Source: Nilaparvata lugens
Lineage: Eukaryota; Arthropoda; Insecta; Hemiptera; Delphacidae
Assembly: GCF_014356525.2 (NCBI RefSeq)
Contig: NC_052517.1
Span: 2,486,742-2,550,741 of the forward strand
Reading direction: 5' to 3'
DNA length: 64,000 bases
Of this stretch, positions 33,653 through 45,651 are shown in pieces. The translations under genes and the position numbers were made by a program. Position 1 is the stretch's first letter. Each line of letters starts with the position of its first letter. The notes under the pieces were generated by a model, which saw nothing but the letters and a program-made list of their open reading frames with translations, did no database searches and was not told the DNA's origin.

Positions 33653-35130
33653 AATTTCACCACCATAAAAATACTTCACGCATCTAAGAGCCTGTTTCTT
33701 ATGTAAATATGAATCCCCCAATTATTTTACGATTTTTAAAATACTTTCCAACCATTCGAGAAGCAATATGATGAGAATCTGAGTGAAAATTGAAAAATAA
33801 TTACAAAAAACACCATTAACTATCGGGCATAGAGGGAAATTCCCTTCTCCCTCATTCATGCTACAAAATTCCCTATTCCGCTAATGCAAATGAAAGGAAC
33901 ATTTTTTTTATCACTGAACCGTATAATAATCTTTTATTATCCAAATCAGAAACGATATTCCAGGTGAATTCCGAACCAACCGAGAATAAGGAAGCTAAAA
34001 ATATCTTGATGAAATAATTAACCTACAATTTTTGGTAGGCCTAGATTCCAAACATTCTGTAATTTTAATTGGATAGATATTTTATTGGATTGATAAGAGG
34101 AATATTGAAACTGTAATATAATATAATTCGGTGGGTTCCGAACCACTGCTTCAGGAACAAAATTAATTATCTAGAAAAGCAGAAAATAAATTAGTGGTTT
34201 ACAAAAAACCGCTTATTATTAATTAATTAAGAACCGTATTGACCTATATGAAAACTGGACCGCCATTTATTATTAATTTACTATTCAATTTCATGAATTA
34301 AAAAACAACTGACGAGCAATGAAAAAAGTAAAGCTTTTGATTGAAGGCATGCGTAGGACTAAAATCTTGAGTGGATTCCAAACCCAACACAATGGTTTCT
34401 GAAAAGTCGAAATACTAAACTAAAATGAGAAAATCTACCGTAGTAGGTATATTGGTATAACTTGCATGAAATTAAATACAATTGAGCGATTAAAACTTCA
34501 AACAATTTTATCCTGAAATGAGCAGACCAATTCTCGAAAACAGTAATTACATAATATTATAAGATAATATATAAGAATAATTATAATATTTATTATAATA
34601 ATTATAATATATAATATATAAGAATGATTTCTTATAAATATAAAACTGCATATACTGTAGATGGAATCATAACTTTACAGCTTGGATCAAGGTGATCAGA
34701 ATACAATAACTTGTTTAAATTTGCCTCGGATGGCAGTTTTCTATGAAAACATACAGCTTTCAATTGCAGTCTAATCATCAAGTTAAAGGCTTATTATTTC
34801 CATCGGCCCCGTAATTTGAAAATGGAATTAAATTGAACTTTTTAAAGGCCTAGCCACCTACAATGAACAAATAATATCTAATGATCTTGAATTTATAACA
34901 GGAGAAATGAGTTAAGTTTGATTTATTTTAAAACTCATATTGAGAATATGATGCCGGAAACAAATTATTTTAAACATGAGAAATCAACTATGACTAAAAA
35001 ACATACTATTTTCACCAACACAAAACAGATCCTATTTTACAGCACAAACCCCCGAATTAGATAAATAAGTAAAAAGATCATTTGTATTTAATTAGAATAA
35101 AATAGTCAAGATAAAAACCACTGAGAAATC
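33653..35130. other. Diverged intergenic or intronic sequence
   Basis: 33653-33860 resembles 37650-37880 (TTTCACYACC..ATAAATACTTC, GAATTTTTAAAACACTT-type blocks, then GGGAAATTCCCTT), suggesting an older duplication. The remainder is AT-rich with a TATAATA run near 34560-34620 and no gene seen. Confidence 0.5.
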
Positions 35131-36190
35131 CACACACTATGTTCTTCGCCAAGTATAGCGTTGAGCTAGTTACATGCACAGTAAAGCCTACGCTATTAAA
35201 TCAAATTTATTAAATCAAATTTTTAAAATCATACACCCGAAAAAATAATTTATTCATCGTTAATAAACCGATCATTCAGTGAATAACCTCAAATTAGAAC
35301 CGTTCAAAACCTAGTACTGGATGGTGAAATCAGAACTACATCTTAAATCAACTTCTTGAAATCTTTGATTCAATGTTAATAAACCGATTAATTATTTAGT
35401 TGATATCAAATTAGAATCATTCAGAACAAATTATTAAATAGTAGAATCAGAACTACAGAGTCAGAATCTAACAAAATCTTGGAAACTGTAATCAAAATCA
35501 ATCTTGGAAATAAATATTGATAATAGGCCTAATTTCATAATTAATAGACTAATTTCAAGATACGACATAGCCTAGTTAGGTTGGGTAAAGGTGAAACATC
35601 GACCTAGTTACTTGAATGGTATACGGTGTTAAATCAACTTTTTAAAATCCGAAACCTAATAAGATCATTGATTCAAAGTCAATAAACCGATCATTCCGAT
35701 GATAATCTCAAATAAGAATTGTTCAAAACCTAGCTACACAAAAACCTCCTAGCTGTTCAAAACCTCCTACACATTGGATTGTATATCCAATTAGTTACTT
35801 GGATGGTATACGGTGTTAAATCAACTTTTTAAAATCTGAAACCCAATAAGATCATCTATTCAAAGTCAATAAACCGATCATTCAGATGATAATCTCAAAT
35901 AAGAATTGTTCAAAACCTAGCTATTTAATGGTGAAATATCAGTCCTACATTGCCGGCACCTACAGTGAAGCTGCTGCTATTAGACGTTAAACATTGAGCT
36001 AGTTACTTGGATAGTATACGGCATTAAATCAAATTTTAAAAATAATAAAACCCGATAAAATCATTGATTCAAAGTCAAAAAACTGATCATTCAGTTGATA
36101 ATCTCAAACTAGAATTATTGTTCAAAACCTAGGATTTAATGTTGAAAACAGTCCTACATAGCCGGCACCTAGCTACCTAGAAATAGGGAA
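35131..36190. repeat. About 200-bp degenerate tandem repeat
   Basis: Five units share GAGCTAGTTAC, then ATCAAATTTTTAAAATC, then ATTCA.AGTCAATAAACCGA and TCATTCAG..GATAATCTC, then GTTCAAAACCTAG. Units at 35600, 35795 and 35990 are the most alike. Confidence 0.75.
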
Positions 36191-37289
36191 TAGTATTATT
36201 GTAGTTCAACAGAATCTCACATCAAAATCCCAGATTACTAGCACAAAAGCGAACTATTAAATTTTAATTCATATACAGAGAGAAACGTATAAATAATTAT
36301 AATTGGAAAACTACAGACCTCCTGAAGTGTAAAATCAAAGCCGGCCACATAACCTCAACTGTTGTATCCTTGTATCCAACACTCACACACACACTAGATC
36401 ACTAGATAGAACTCGACACTAGTAAATTCACTTTTTTCATCACTGAGATTTAATATTAATTAATGCACTGACTCTATATGAATAAACAATAAAGATAAAA
36501 CAGAAAGCACTATACAAAGGAACAAAATCCGACAGATATTCAAATTAAACTGGCCGTTGACTGAGCACCTACGCGGAGTAATATTTTGTACCATGGGACT
36601 ACTTTCTTTAGCCTACCTTGAAAATCACATTCAACAGTCACTATTGCTTAAACGAGAGACATCAATTCTATTCATAGGAGAATACTGACACTATCAAGCA
36701 AAAAATCATTACACTGTCTGCAGCATTGGTTAAATATGAGGCATTCATGTTAACCTATGAGTATTACTGCCAGATTGAAAAGAAACATAGGCACATCGGC
36801 CTAAACACAGCAATGCAGAACAAAATTATTTTGAACGTACATTCATAGTACAATAGTCTAGGTGGATTCCGAACTCTAATTGAATAGAATCGAATATTTA
36901 CTTCGCCAAAATACAAGATACATAAGACAAATGATGTAAATCTATCTAATAAAGCAGTATGAATAGACTAATCATCAGCAGAGAAAATTAACTACAAATT
37001 CTAACTTATTAACTACGGAACAATTTCAGAAGGCTTACAAAGGAATTTGACCTGAATTGACCACACAAATTTGATATTAAATAGATTTTAACATCGAATA
37101 TATGAGACCAACACGCCGTTTCCCTTAACGTTTGCAGTATTCTGAAATCGAACATCTTACGAACTAATAACCTTAAAAATATAGGGGCAATGAAACGAAA
37201 TTCGAGGCCTAGCCTTCTAAACTGAACTACATCAATTAATGAAATCAAATTAATATCATGAGGGGTGAACTATAATTATTGGAAAAGAT

Positions 37290-37640
37290 TTCCTACCTCA
37301 AAGGAAGACATGAACCGAAAACCACGTTTCACTTCTCACTAACCAAAGTCATATCACCACCAATAATTTCACAACCCCGTAATAAAATACATGAAAGGGA
37401 GCATTCAATTAGTATATTCACAATAACACACCGATTAATAACGAAATTATTAATTTGAAAGTAATAAGACAATTACAAGGGAGAGCAACTAGCGTTCGAA
37501 GCTGTTCAAGGCAAAGACGACTGTAGACTGACTTGTTGCTGCAGGTTTGGCTGGGCTGATGCATCACTTTCCTTCTACAACGTCAACCAACCCATTTCAA
37601 GATGTCGCGCAAATCTATTTCCAAATTCATCAAATCACCC
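37290..37640 (-). promoter_or_regulatory. Promoter and first-exon module (older copy, D)
   Basis: AACGTCAACC..CC.ATTTCAA.ATGTCGC and the following ATTTCCAAATTCATCAAATC align with the region beside TGACGTCA in copies A and B. A donor-like CTTTGAG/GTAGGAAATC lies near 37292 on the - strand. The TGACGTCA site itself is not kept. Confidence 0.3.
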
Positions 37641-37913
37641 CAAAATTACTTTCACTACCAGATAAATACTTCTCCTCATCAGAGAACGTGTGCCATTCTC
37701 AATAACGTATCCCCAAACTATTCTAGAATTTTTAAAACACTTCCCAAGAATTATAAAAGCAATTTGAAAGAGATATGAGTGAAAATATTCGAAATAATTA
37801 CGGAAAAAGTCCATGAACTTTCCGACATGATGAGGCCGGGTGGGAGAGTGGGAATTTCCCTTTTCCCTCTCGCATGCAGTAGCTCATCTATTTACCATGC
37901 TACAGAGAAATTA

Positions 37914-38305
37914 CTATAGTGAGGTCCACGTTATAATGACAATATTTGATCAACATTGGTTTTGCTATCCTTGTCTATCATTCCACAAAGCAGATAGCTC
38001 TATCCTGTTTTGTATCAAATTATGGTGTTGTGTATCAAGTTGAGATGATACTGTATCATATTGTCGAACACTAATATTGCTATAGTGAGGTCCACGTTAT
38101 AATGACAGTATTTGATCAACATTGGTTTTGATATCCTTGTCTATCATTCGACAAAGCCGGTGGTACTATCCATTTCTAGGTCCACAACGATGCCAATTGT
38201 GTTTTTGACAGTGTAGAAATATAATTACAGTAATTAATTCAGAGAATCGGCATCGCTATTTTTCTATCTTTATCCACTATCATTATAACGTGGACCTCAC
38301 TATAG
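37914..38305. mobile_element. FamA MITE, full length with nested start
   Basis: CTATAGTGAGGTCCACG at 37914, a second inner copy near 38083, and the inverse end ACGTGGACCTCACTATAG at 38305. It is flanked by TA on both sides. Confidence 0.85.
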
Positions 38306-38399
38306 TGGTTCGGAGAACAGTAGAACTCGCTACACGCACAACATCACTACTCACACACGCCCGCCTATTCACCCACAAACACACATACAAATTGGATTT

Positions 38400-39140
38400 G
38401 GAGTATTATGCAATAGGATCGGTGGAGGACGCTGAGAAATAGAAGTTCTTTACACTATTGAGCTAGGATGCACAGTTAAAGAGATAAAAATCTGGTGTGG
38501 CGCACTCACACAACTTTCCTTGCCGTTATGAAAATTGATCACCTGACGCTAGTGTTCCCGCGCATCTCAAGTCTACTATTCAAAGATTTGAGCCAGCTGG
38601 TGACAGGACAATAACGCTGGAGACACACATGAGGTCTGCTATCTCTTCATAGTGAATGATTTAATAGAATCAACAATAATTTGCAATTGAATAATCACAT
38701 TTTCTCGAATTTAAAGCTTATTTTCAATTTTAGGTGAAAATGTTACTGAACATAAATTGTAGAGATTTTCATGCTCAATCTACTCCACTTGATTTTTTTT
38801 GTTTCAATTGTATCTGAAGCCTGATAATTGGGAATCTATCTGCATTGATGGGGCGGAGCTCCTGAAGTTTCTACAGATATGGGACTTGTGGCAGTTGATA
38901 GAGCTTATCAATGACTATTTTAGGTATAAATTTGATCAAAATCGTTGGAGCCGTTTCCGAGAAAATCACGAAAAACCCTGTTTTTGACAACATTTTCGCC
39001 ATTTTAGCCGCCATCTTGAATTGCATTTGATCGAAATTGTTCGTGTCGGATCCTTATAAGGGAAGGACCTTAAGTTCCAAATTTCAAGTCATTCCGTTAA
39101 TTGGGAGATGAGATATCGTGTACACAGACGCACATACACT

Positions 39141-39176
<36 letters not shown>

Positions 39177-39740
39177 GACCAATACCCAAAAACCAGTTTT
39201 TTGGAATCAGGGGACCTTGAAACGTATAGAAATTTAGAAATTGGGGTACCTTAATTTTTTTCGGAAAGCAATACTTTCCTTACCTATGGTAATAGGGCAA
39301 GGAAAGTAAAAATCTGAAACTTGAAATTAGGGACTTGGGGAAAAAATCATCAAATTCTAAATTTGTTTAAATGTTGAACTGTGATATATGAAATAATATC
39401 ACCTTGGAACGCTGTTAACTAAAAGTCCCCTACACGTTTGAGCTAGGATGCACGGTTAAAGAGATAAAAAATCTGAAACTTGAAATGAGGGACTTTGAAA
39501 AAATTATCGAATTATAAAAAAATTCAAAATATTCAACATTAATTTGATGTATGAAATAAGACCACCTTGGAGCGCTGAAGAATAAAGGTCCTCTACACTT
39601 TTGAGCTCGGAAGCATGCTTGAAAAGATAAAAAATCTGAAACTTGGATTGGGACTTCGAAAATTCGAATATCAAAAATTAAAAAAATTTGAACATGTTAT
39701 ACATGAAATAATATACCGCTTTGAAGCGCTGCGGAGAATG
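38400..39740. repeat. About 155-bp tandem repeat split by FamF
   Basis: Units with TTTGAGCTAGGATGCACGGT, then TAAAGAGATAAAAAATCTGA and AACTTG occur at 38420-38490, 39315-39470, 39470-39625 and 39625-39740. The FamF element sits inside the first unit, and AAAAATCTG is present at both junctions. Confidence 0.75.
38486..39310 (+). mobile_element. FamF element, full length
   Basis: The most complete copy: CTGGTGTGGCGCACTCACAC at the 5' end, CA repeat at 39143-39171, and GGGCAAGGAAAGTAAAAA at the 3' end. The short inverted ends ACTTTCCTTGCC / GGCAAGGAAAGT could be terminal or subterminal. It is about 825 bp and non-coding. Confidence 0.88.
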
Positions 39741-40139
39741 AGCCCAATTTGAACCTGATCCGATTGAAAAGTTAGGTTGATTTTTAGGGTTAAATTTCCG
39801 AATAAAGGGCCGCCATCTTGAAACGGGGATAAATTTAAAATTTTTAAATATATACGTTTCGGCGCCTTGTTCCAAAATAATTGAGTACCAAATTTTATCC
39901 AAATCGGTCCATAACACCATAATATCATATAATATCCCAGCAAATATCAACACAATGTTATTAGTATAATAATATGCACATGGAAAACAAGATACATTTA
40001 TAATAGGAGAAAATATTGCAAACGTTATACAGTGAAACTTAATTCTAAAGATCCTACCTTTCTCATGTAAGCTCAGAATGCTTACGATGTTAGTCGAGTC
40101 GCCGTTGCAGTTTCAGTGTAGAATGTAGGTACAAACCTT

Positions 40140-40412
40140 GTATTCCTTGCTCTACTGTTTCTCGTTTAAAATAATCAATTATATTTTATCAAGTAAGAAA
40201 TTATATTTTTCAATAATTTCATAATGAATTTTCATAATTAAGATGAAATATTTTGTTAATTTATTATTAATTCTACATTAAAAAATGACGATCTGGCAAC
40301 AGAGCAAAGCGAGAAAGAGATGGCGCTATTTGCTTTATTGAATGATAGACAAGGATATCAATACCACTGCTTATCAAACACTGCCATTATAACGTGGACG
40401 TCACTATAGTTT
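40140..40412. mobile_element. FamA MITE, left end truncated
   Basis: Interior blocks TTCTCGTTTAAAATAATCAA and GATCTGGCAACAGAGCAAAG, with the right end AACGTGGACGTCACTATAG. Confidence 0.8.
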
Positions 40413-40723
40413 CTAAATGGTTGTGTTAATTTCAAATATTTGAGGCAGGAAATTTATGAAAATTCAATTTATACAACTCAATTAGAAAATAGAAATAATA
40501 AGACACAAACAGACATTGAAGATTATTGAAGATTATCAGCATGTGAGCGTCAATTCACCAATTTATTACTGCAAGAGGTTGTGTAATAAATATGTAATAT
40601 CAGCTCAGTTTCTGACTCTTAATACCACATTAAATAACATACGGGAATGGGTAAGAAGTAAAACTCATTTCAGATTGTAAAATACTTCAAATATTTCAGT
40701 TGTTTTTATTCTTTTGTTAACCT

Positions 40724-42166
40724 TCCGGCAGTCGCGCTGTTGTAAAAAGTACAACAGTGTCAGTTTTTTGCTGCACAAAACTATTGAATGGGGTGGTGTC
40801 AGTGAATGAGTCACCTATGCATTCCAAAACTTTCCCCCCCATCACTCCACTGAGTTGCAGTATCAACCGAGCAATGGATTAGTCTTTAGGTGCCATTTAG
40901 TCGCACTGTGCATAAGATGGGGAAAGACTGTATACGGCGACTTTGAACCTAGCTCCGCAGTGCAGGCTGGATGCTTGTCTGAATCGGACTAGGCGCTGAG
41001 ACAGCAAATAATAGCAGCGTTGGTGGGAATGCGAGCGGCCGCAGTAACATCTTCCACCCAGCAATGGTCGGCGTAGTTACGCCTAGCGGACAGACGAAAG
41101 ATCAAACCAGTCGGTTATTTGATCCCTCCAGCCAGGCTCAGCCAAGCAGCCGAGACAATAGAATAATGGAGTGGCGGTCTTATTCGCGTTCATCAGCAGT
41201 TTTCTTTCTCACGATTATTTTTATTTTTGTGTTGCCTATAAACTCCAGTCACCAGTAAAAAGTTTCCAGAAACGTGGTGTACTACCATATTAATGACTTT
41301 TCATGATGATTTTTAATTATTTAAAAACATTGTTGACATTCTGAGCCTTTAGGCTAAACTTGGGGTCGCTGAGAACGAATCTGCAATCAGAATTTCTCTA
41401 TCACGAAAAATAACGAAAAAAATCCAGCTGTTGATCTTCCGGCAACCGTTAACAGTCATCCTGCAATGCGGCCGAAACACTTCCAAGCCAGACACCCATC
41501 TCGAATGACAACAACGCCAAGCTGTAAGAAACCATCCTGCACTGCGGCGCTAGGTTGAGGGCCGATTTCCGAGCTCGGGATTTAGCTAAGTCCTAGACTT
41601 TAAACAGCTGGAGTCAGAAAATTGGTTTTCCAAAACGGGGCGTAGTCGCAGTCATTGTCATAGTCATGTTTGAATTAAATTTCGAAAAACTAGAAAATTG
41701 AACACAAAATAAAATAAAGAGAAAATATTGTAAAGTTTTAGCTATTTTGAATTATGTAGGAATGTCTAATTTCGTCAAGTAAAAACGTTTCCAATTATAG
41801 AAATGAGGAAATAAAAATTACAACTCTGTTATAAAAGCTGCGACTACGCCCCGTTTTGAAAAGCCAATTTTCTGACTCCAGCTGTTCAAAGTCTAGGACT
41901 TAGCTAAATTCCGAGCTCGGAAACCGGCCCTAAACGAATCAATAACACAGAATTGATGGCTTTACTTGATGACTTATTGGGCTATGAAATGGTAATCATC
42001 CATATGTCCATAGGCGTAAAATAATCCAAGAAGATGGAGAAAGTAATTATACAATTAATTAATATGTTTTGACAGTAAACAGAGTACTTGAAAAATTGGA
42101 TGTTGTACAAAATACAACACGCGACTGCTCGTGTGATTGAGTAGGGCGCGACTACCGGAAGGTTGA
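40724..42166. mobile_element. piggyBac-like non-autonomous element
   Basis: The left end TTAA/CCTTCCGGCAGTCGCGC and right end GCGCGACTACCGGAAGG/TTGA are inverted, with inner TTGTA...GTACAA arms. TTAA at the left and CCTT-type ends fit piggyBac-like elements; the right flank reads TTGA because it abuts a FamD tail or has mutated. The interior holds a 64-codon open frame (41064-41258) with a hydrophobic stretch but no DDE transposase, and a nested fold-back element. Confidence 0.5.
41558..41931. mobile_element. Nested fold-back MITE with AGGGCCG ends
   Basis: Inverted arms of about 95 bp: AGGGCCGATTTCCGAGCTCG ... GGGGCGTAGTCGCAG and the inverse ending CGAGCTCGGAAACCGGCCCT. The 374-bp element lies wholly inside the piggyBac-like one. 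Confidence 0.8.
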
Positions 42167-42455
42167 TTGATTGATTGATTGAGTACTTTATTCATGTAGA
42201 TTACAATATATACTGGCTTATACACTTATATACAATAGCTTACAATACAGCAAAATTATAGATGAATTTACATAAAATAGACTAAGAAAATAATTATTGA
42301 ACTGTATATGATATGAAAAAGCAGTTTGTAATATATTAACTATAGATAATAATCATATTGTTATGCATCTACATAAATTGGCGGAGCTTTGGACATATCA
42401 ATGTCCATTCTTCGGAAAGAATATTAAAAATATCCTCCCCACTAACTCTCTACCA
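42167..42455 (-). mobile_element. FamD retroelement tail
   Basis: Abuts the piggyBac-like terminus directly: GGAAGG/TTGATTGATTGATTGAG. On the - strand it reads from TTTGGTAGAGAGTTAGTGGG to the TCAA tail. Confidence 0.85.
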
Positions 42456-43132
42456 AAACGTTAATTTCGTTATTTAAACTAAGGTTAAGAGATCTTTCAA
42501 GGCACTGAATTCAGTTAAGATATGCAGGCGATAATAGAATGAATAAAATATTAAACAATTCGTTAAAAACAAGTTGGCAAACGGTGACGATTACATGGAC
42601 AGTGTAGAGCATGTGAGCTCATAGCTGAGGTGTCGACCGGATGACGATCGAGTTTCTTAGCTTGTTGCAGAACGCACTGCCTCTTGTGGGACCAGCCGAT
42701 TATAAGACACGCCACCGAAATTCAGTCGCGTTTTTATTCATTCAATACTGTACATGCTCACTGACAGAAACAATGAGATACTAGTTTCGGTTGTCACTAC
42801 ACTCTCAACAATAAGATGACTATTCAGGATCGATAATATCGCATCAACCGGGACTACTATTCCATTGTTGCGTCACTATTCATTATCATGTAGCAGATTA
42901 CATAGTGTCGGTTGCACAAAATCCAGTTCCATTTAATCGTGATTAATTTCACGAGAACCAATCACATACAACGTTGCCTTTGTATAGACGGTAGCTGATG
43001 CAGGTTTCATTCTCGTCTAAAATAGCCGATTATATTTTATTAAGCAAGAAATTATATTTTTCAATCATTTCATAATTAAGATGAGATATTTTGTTGATTA
43101 ATTATTAATTCTACATTGTTAAAAGACGATCT

Positions 43133-43945
43133 ACAATGTGTTTTCTACATTGCTGTACGGCATGGAAGCATGGACTTTGCAAAAGTCAAACCTCAAAAAC
43201 ATCGAGGCATTTGAAATGTGGTGCTATAGAAGGATGTGGAGAATACCATGGACAAGAAAAGTGACAAATAGGGATGTAGTGTTAATGATGGCAAAGAAAA
43301 GTGAAGTTATTGCGACTATAAAGAGAAGAAAATTGCAATATTTGGGCCATGTAATCAGGGGTGAAAAGTATGAGCTGTTGAGACTTATATTGCAAGCAGG
43401 GATCATGGGGGGTCGATGTCAAACGAGGCAAACGACAGAAGAGTCCTGCGACAGTCGAGACCAGCGACGGTAGAGACCGGCGACATTCGAGGCCAGCGAC
43501 GGTAGATGACTGATGAAAAAGTGGCCTCAAATGTCGCCTGCGTTAGGCGACAGTTGAGGCCACTCTAATTTTTGTACAGCCCCGACAGTCGAGACCTGCG
43601 ACGGCAGAGGACTCCTGAAAAAGAGGCCTCAAATGTCGCCTGCGTTAGGCGACAGTTGAGGCCTCTCTAATTTCTGTACACTCCCGACAGTCGAGACCTG
43701 CGACCGTAGAGGACTGTAAAAAAGTCCTCTACGGTCGTAGGCCTCGAATGTCGTCGGTCTCGACTGTCGCGCCCCCATCATGGGAAAGAGGAGTGTGGGA
43801 TGAAGAAGGATATCCTGGCTGCGTAATTTAAGAGAATGGTATGGCTGCAACTCAAGGGAACTATTCAAGGCTGCAATCAATAAAGTGAAAATTGCCGTGA
43901 TGATTTCCAACCTCCGATAGGAGAAGGAACAAGAAGAAGAAGAGA
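43133..43945 (+). pseudogene. Non-LTR retrotransposon ORF2 C-terminal fragment
   Basis: Flanked by a 9-bp duplication AGACGATCT (43124-43132, 43946-43954). The first part encodes TLLYGMEAWTL, then EAFEMWCYRRMWRIPWT, then IKRRKLQYLGHVIRG and LILQAG, typical of the region after the reverse transcriptase core. After the interrupting MITE the frame resumes as SWLRNLREWYG, then ELFKAAINKVKIAVMISNLR and a stop, the usual end of such ORFs. The tail is GAAGAAGAAGAAGAG. It is 5'-truncated, with about 446 bp remaining and an internal stop. It encodes no functional enzyme. Confidence 0.9.
43410..43776. mobile_element. 367-bp hAT/P-like MITE inside the LINE fragment
   Basis: A perfect 8-bp duplication ATCATGGG (43402-43409, 43777-43784). 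The ends are G-rich and loosely inverted (GGGTCGATGTC / GACTGTCGCGCCCCC). The interior is made of repeated GACAGTCGAGACC..CGAC and three hairpins: 43520-43564, 43622-43666 and 43701-43737. It is GC-rich compared with the surroundings. No homologous copy is visible elsewhere in the window. Confidence 0.85.
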
Positions 43946-44143
43946 AGACGATCTGGCAACAGAGCAAAGCGAGAAAGAGATAACGCTATCCGCTTTGTCG
44001 AATGATAGACAAGGATCATTGCTAATCAAGCATTGCCATTATAACGTGGACCTCACTACAGCTGCAAGGCCTACAGGAAACATTTGAACTCAATAGAGCT
44101 GAATACAATTCAAATGAAGAGATGTATTTATTACAAGACTCAC

Positions 44144-44318
44144 CAGCTGTTGTCAAGGAGCACACGTGAAGGCTCTGCTCTGGTCGTCTGACTCAAGTCA
44201 CATGAGGATGGCAGCTCATAAATCAGCATCCATGTATCTCAACCTCCAGCCATCTGGTTTCATCAATACATGCAGAGCTCGTGTCAAGTATCTCCTCCAC
44301 CAATTTGTTGGTCCATAC
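44144..44318 (-). CDS. Exon X, upstream copy
   Basis: Acceptor ATTGTATTTATAG and donor ACAACAGCTG/GTGAGTCTTG. It shares GTATGGACCAA, then TTGGTGGAGGAGATAC and CACGAG with 16531-16673. Joined to exon Y at 45652-45742 in the frame from the late ATG it gives MAALDRYGPTNWWRRYLTRA, then LHVLMKPDGWRLRYMDADL and a stop (39 residues). Function unknown; possibly a leader exon. Confidence 0.45.
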
Positions 44319-45190
44319 CTATAAATACAATTTTTATCTATGAAAATTTGCCTTCAAGATTCATTTATTGTCAGAACACTTAAACAAAAATGCAAGACAA
44401 AGTCAACAATTTAATAAAAAAATTCTAAAATATAACAATAAACGTTAATAGTCATCACAGTCACATCGTAATATATACAAAAATAAGACAAAGATAAGCA
44501 AATTCTATATAATATTCATAGATTATCAGCTGTTCTTAGTGAGAATTTGTGTGCATTTTTGGCTTCAAAATTCATAAAATAACTTAATTAATACAATGTG
44601 CAGTGATAATTAAGTGTAATATTTAACTATAATTTGGTGTTTTAATTTTTCTAAATTTAAAATTTGCATCTCATATTTATCTTTGGACTAAAGTTGAGCT
44701 TGAACTTCTTACAGAAGAAACATAACCTATTTTTTGGACATGTAATCAAAATTTGGGAATGGAATAGTTTTGGGCCAAGCCTGTTGTTCCTTCCCAAACA
44801 TATTTATATGATTTGTTATTGTATGCACGTATAAATAAATATAAGGAACATTTTTAAAACAGGTATATCACAGAATAAGAAAATACAACGACATCACCAC
44901 AAATCCTCATAACCATATGGACAGCAGTCAATTAGAATCTTTCTAACAGAAACCTTAAAACTATTAATATCACATTCTTTAATATGAGCAGGCAGTTTAT
45001 TAAATAACCTCTTTCCAAATTCAACAAAGCTTTTCAAAGTTAAATGGTAATTGCACTGGACACCTACTAGACAGACATTCCATTTTTAAATTGTATTTAA
45101 TCAAGGAGAATTATCAAACCCAAAAATATCGAACAATAAACTATAATTTCACCAAACCTTCATTTTCGAGTGATAGAAGTTATGATAATT
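44319..45190. other. AT-rich intron-like sequence
   Basis: No repeat family with certainty. A stretch at 44700-44870 (TTGGACATGTAATC..., TTATTGTATGCACGTATAAA) resembles retroelement 3' UTR sequence. No convincing exon. Confidence 0.4.
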
Positions 45191-45266
45191 GCAAGATATA
45201 AACTGATATTATAGATCAAAACAATCGACAAGCCATTTCGTGAGAAAATTAAAAAACTGGTGATGT

Positions 45267-45314
45267 TGACCAAAAAGCGGTCACCCGTCCAACGACAGCA
45301 CCGAGCGCCCGTCA
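45267..45314 (-). ncRNA. 5S rRNA-like segment (upstream module)
   Basis: GACGGGCGCTCGGTGCTGTC, then GTTGGACGGGTGACCGCTTT on the - strand. Its flanks have diverged from those of copies A and B, but this core is unchanged from the 5S-like core in those copies. Confidence 0.42.
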
Positions 45315-45651
45315 CACAACAAAAAAACCATGACACATCACAACATGAGTAATTATTTTTTTGATTATTCTCCAATTAAATAAAATATGAAATGTTATTG
45401 ATAGCTGCACAGGGAAAGTGTGGTATTATATATTATGATATTTCTCAGCATTGTTTCATTATTTTGCATTGAAACTAAATAGCACATTTATCTACACATA
45501 ACCGCATTGTGTTGAGCTAAAATAGAAGGCCTAGCCTCTCAAGCATTTTCGTACAATTACATAACATTTTAATCAATTCCAGACAATATTCAACACAGAA
45601 TCAATAGTTGAAATAAGATAGTTAAATAGTGAGATAAGTTACAAGACGCAC

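Larger units (their letters stand above)
42966..44060. mobile_element. FamA MITE carrying two nested insertions
   Basis: The left part ACGGTAGCTGATGCAGG...TTGTTAAAAGACGATCT and right part AGACGATCTGGCAACAGAGC...ACGTGGACCTCACTA form one FamA interior split by a LINE fragment. A partial FamB arm (GTCGGTTGCACAAAATCC, 42907-42965) abuts the left edge. Confidence 0.8.

Noticed and set aside
43138..43473. A complete 111-codon reverse transcriptase-like gene
   Set aside because: Only the C-terminal tail is present, it is 5'-truncated, and its last third is translation of the inserted MITE.
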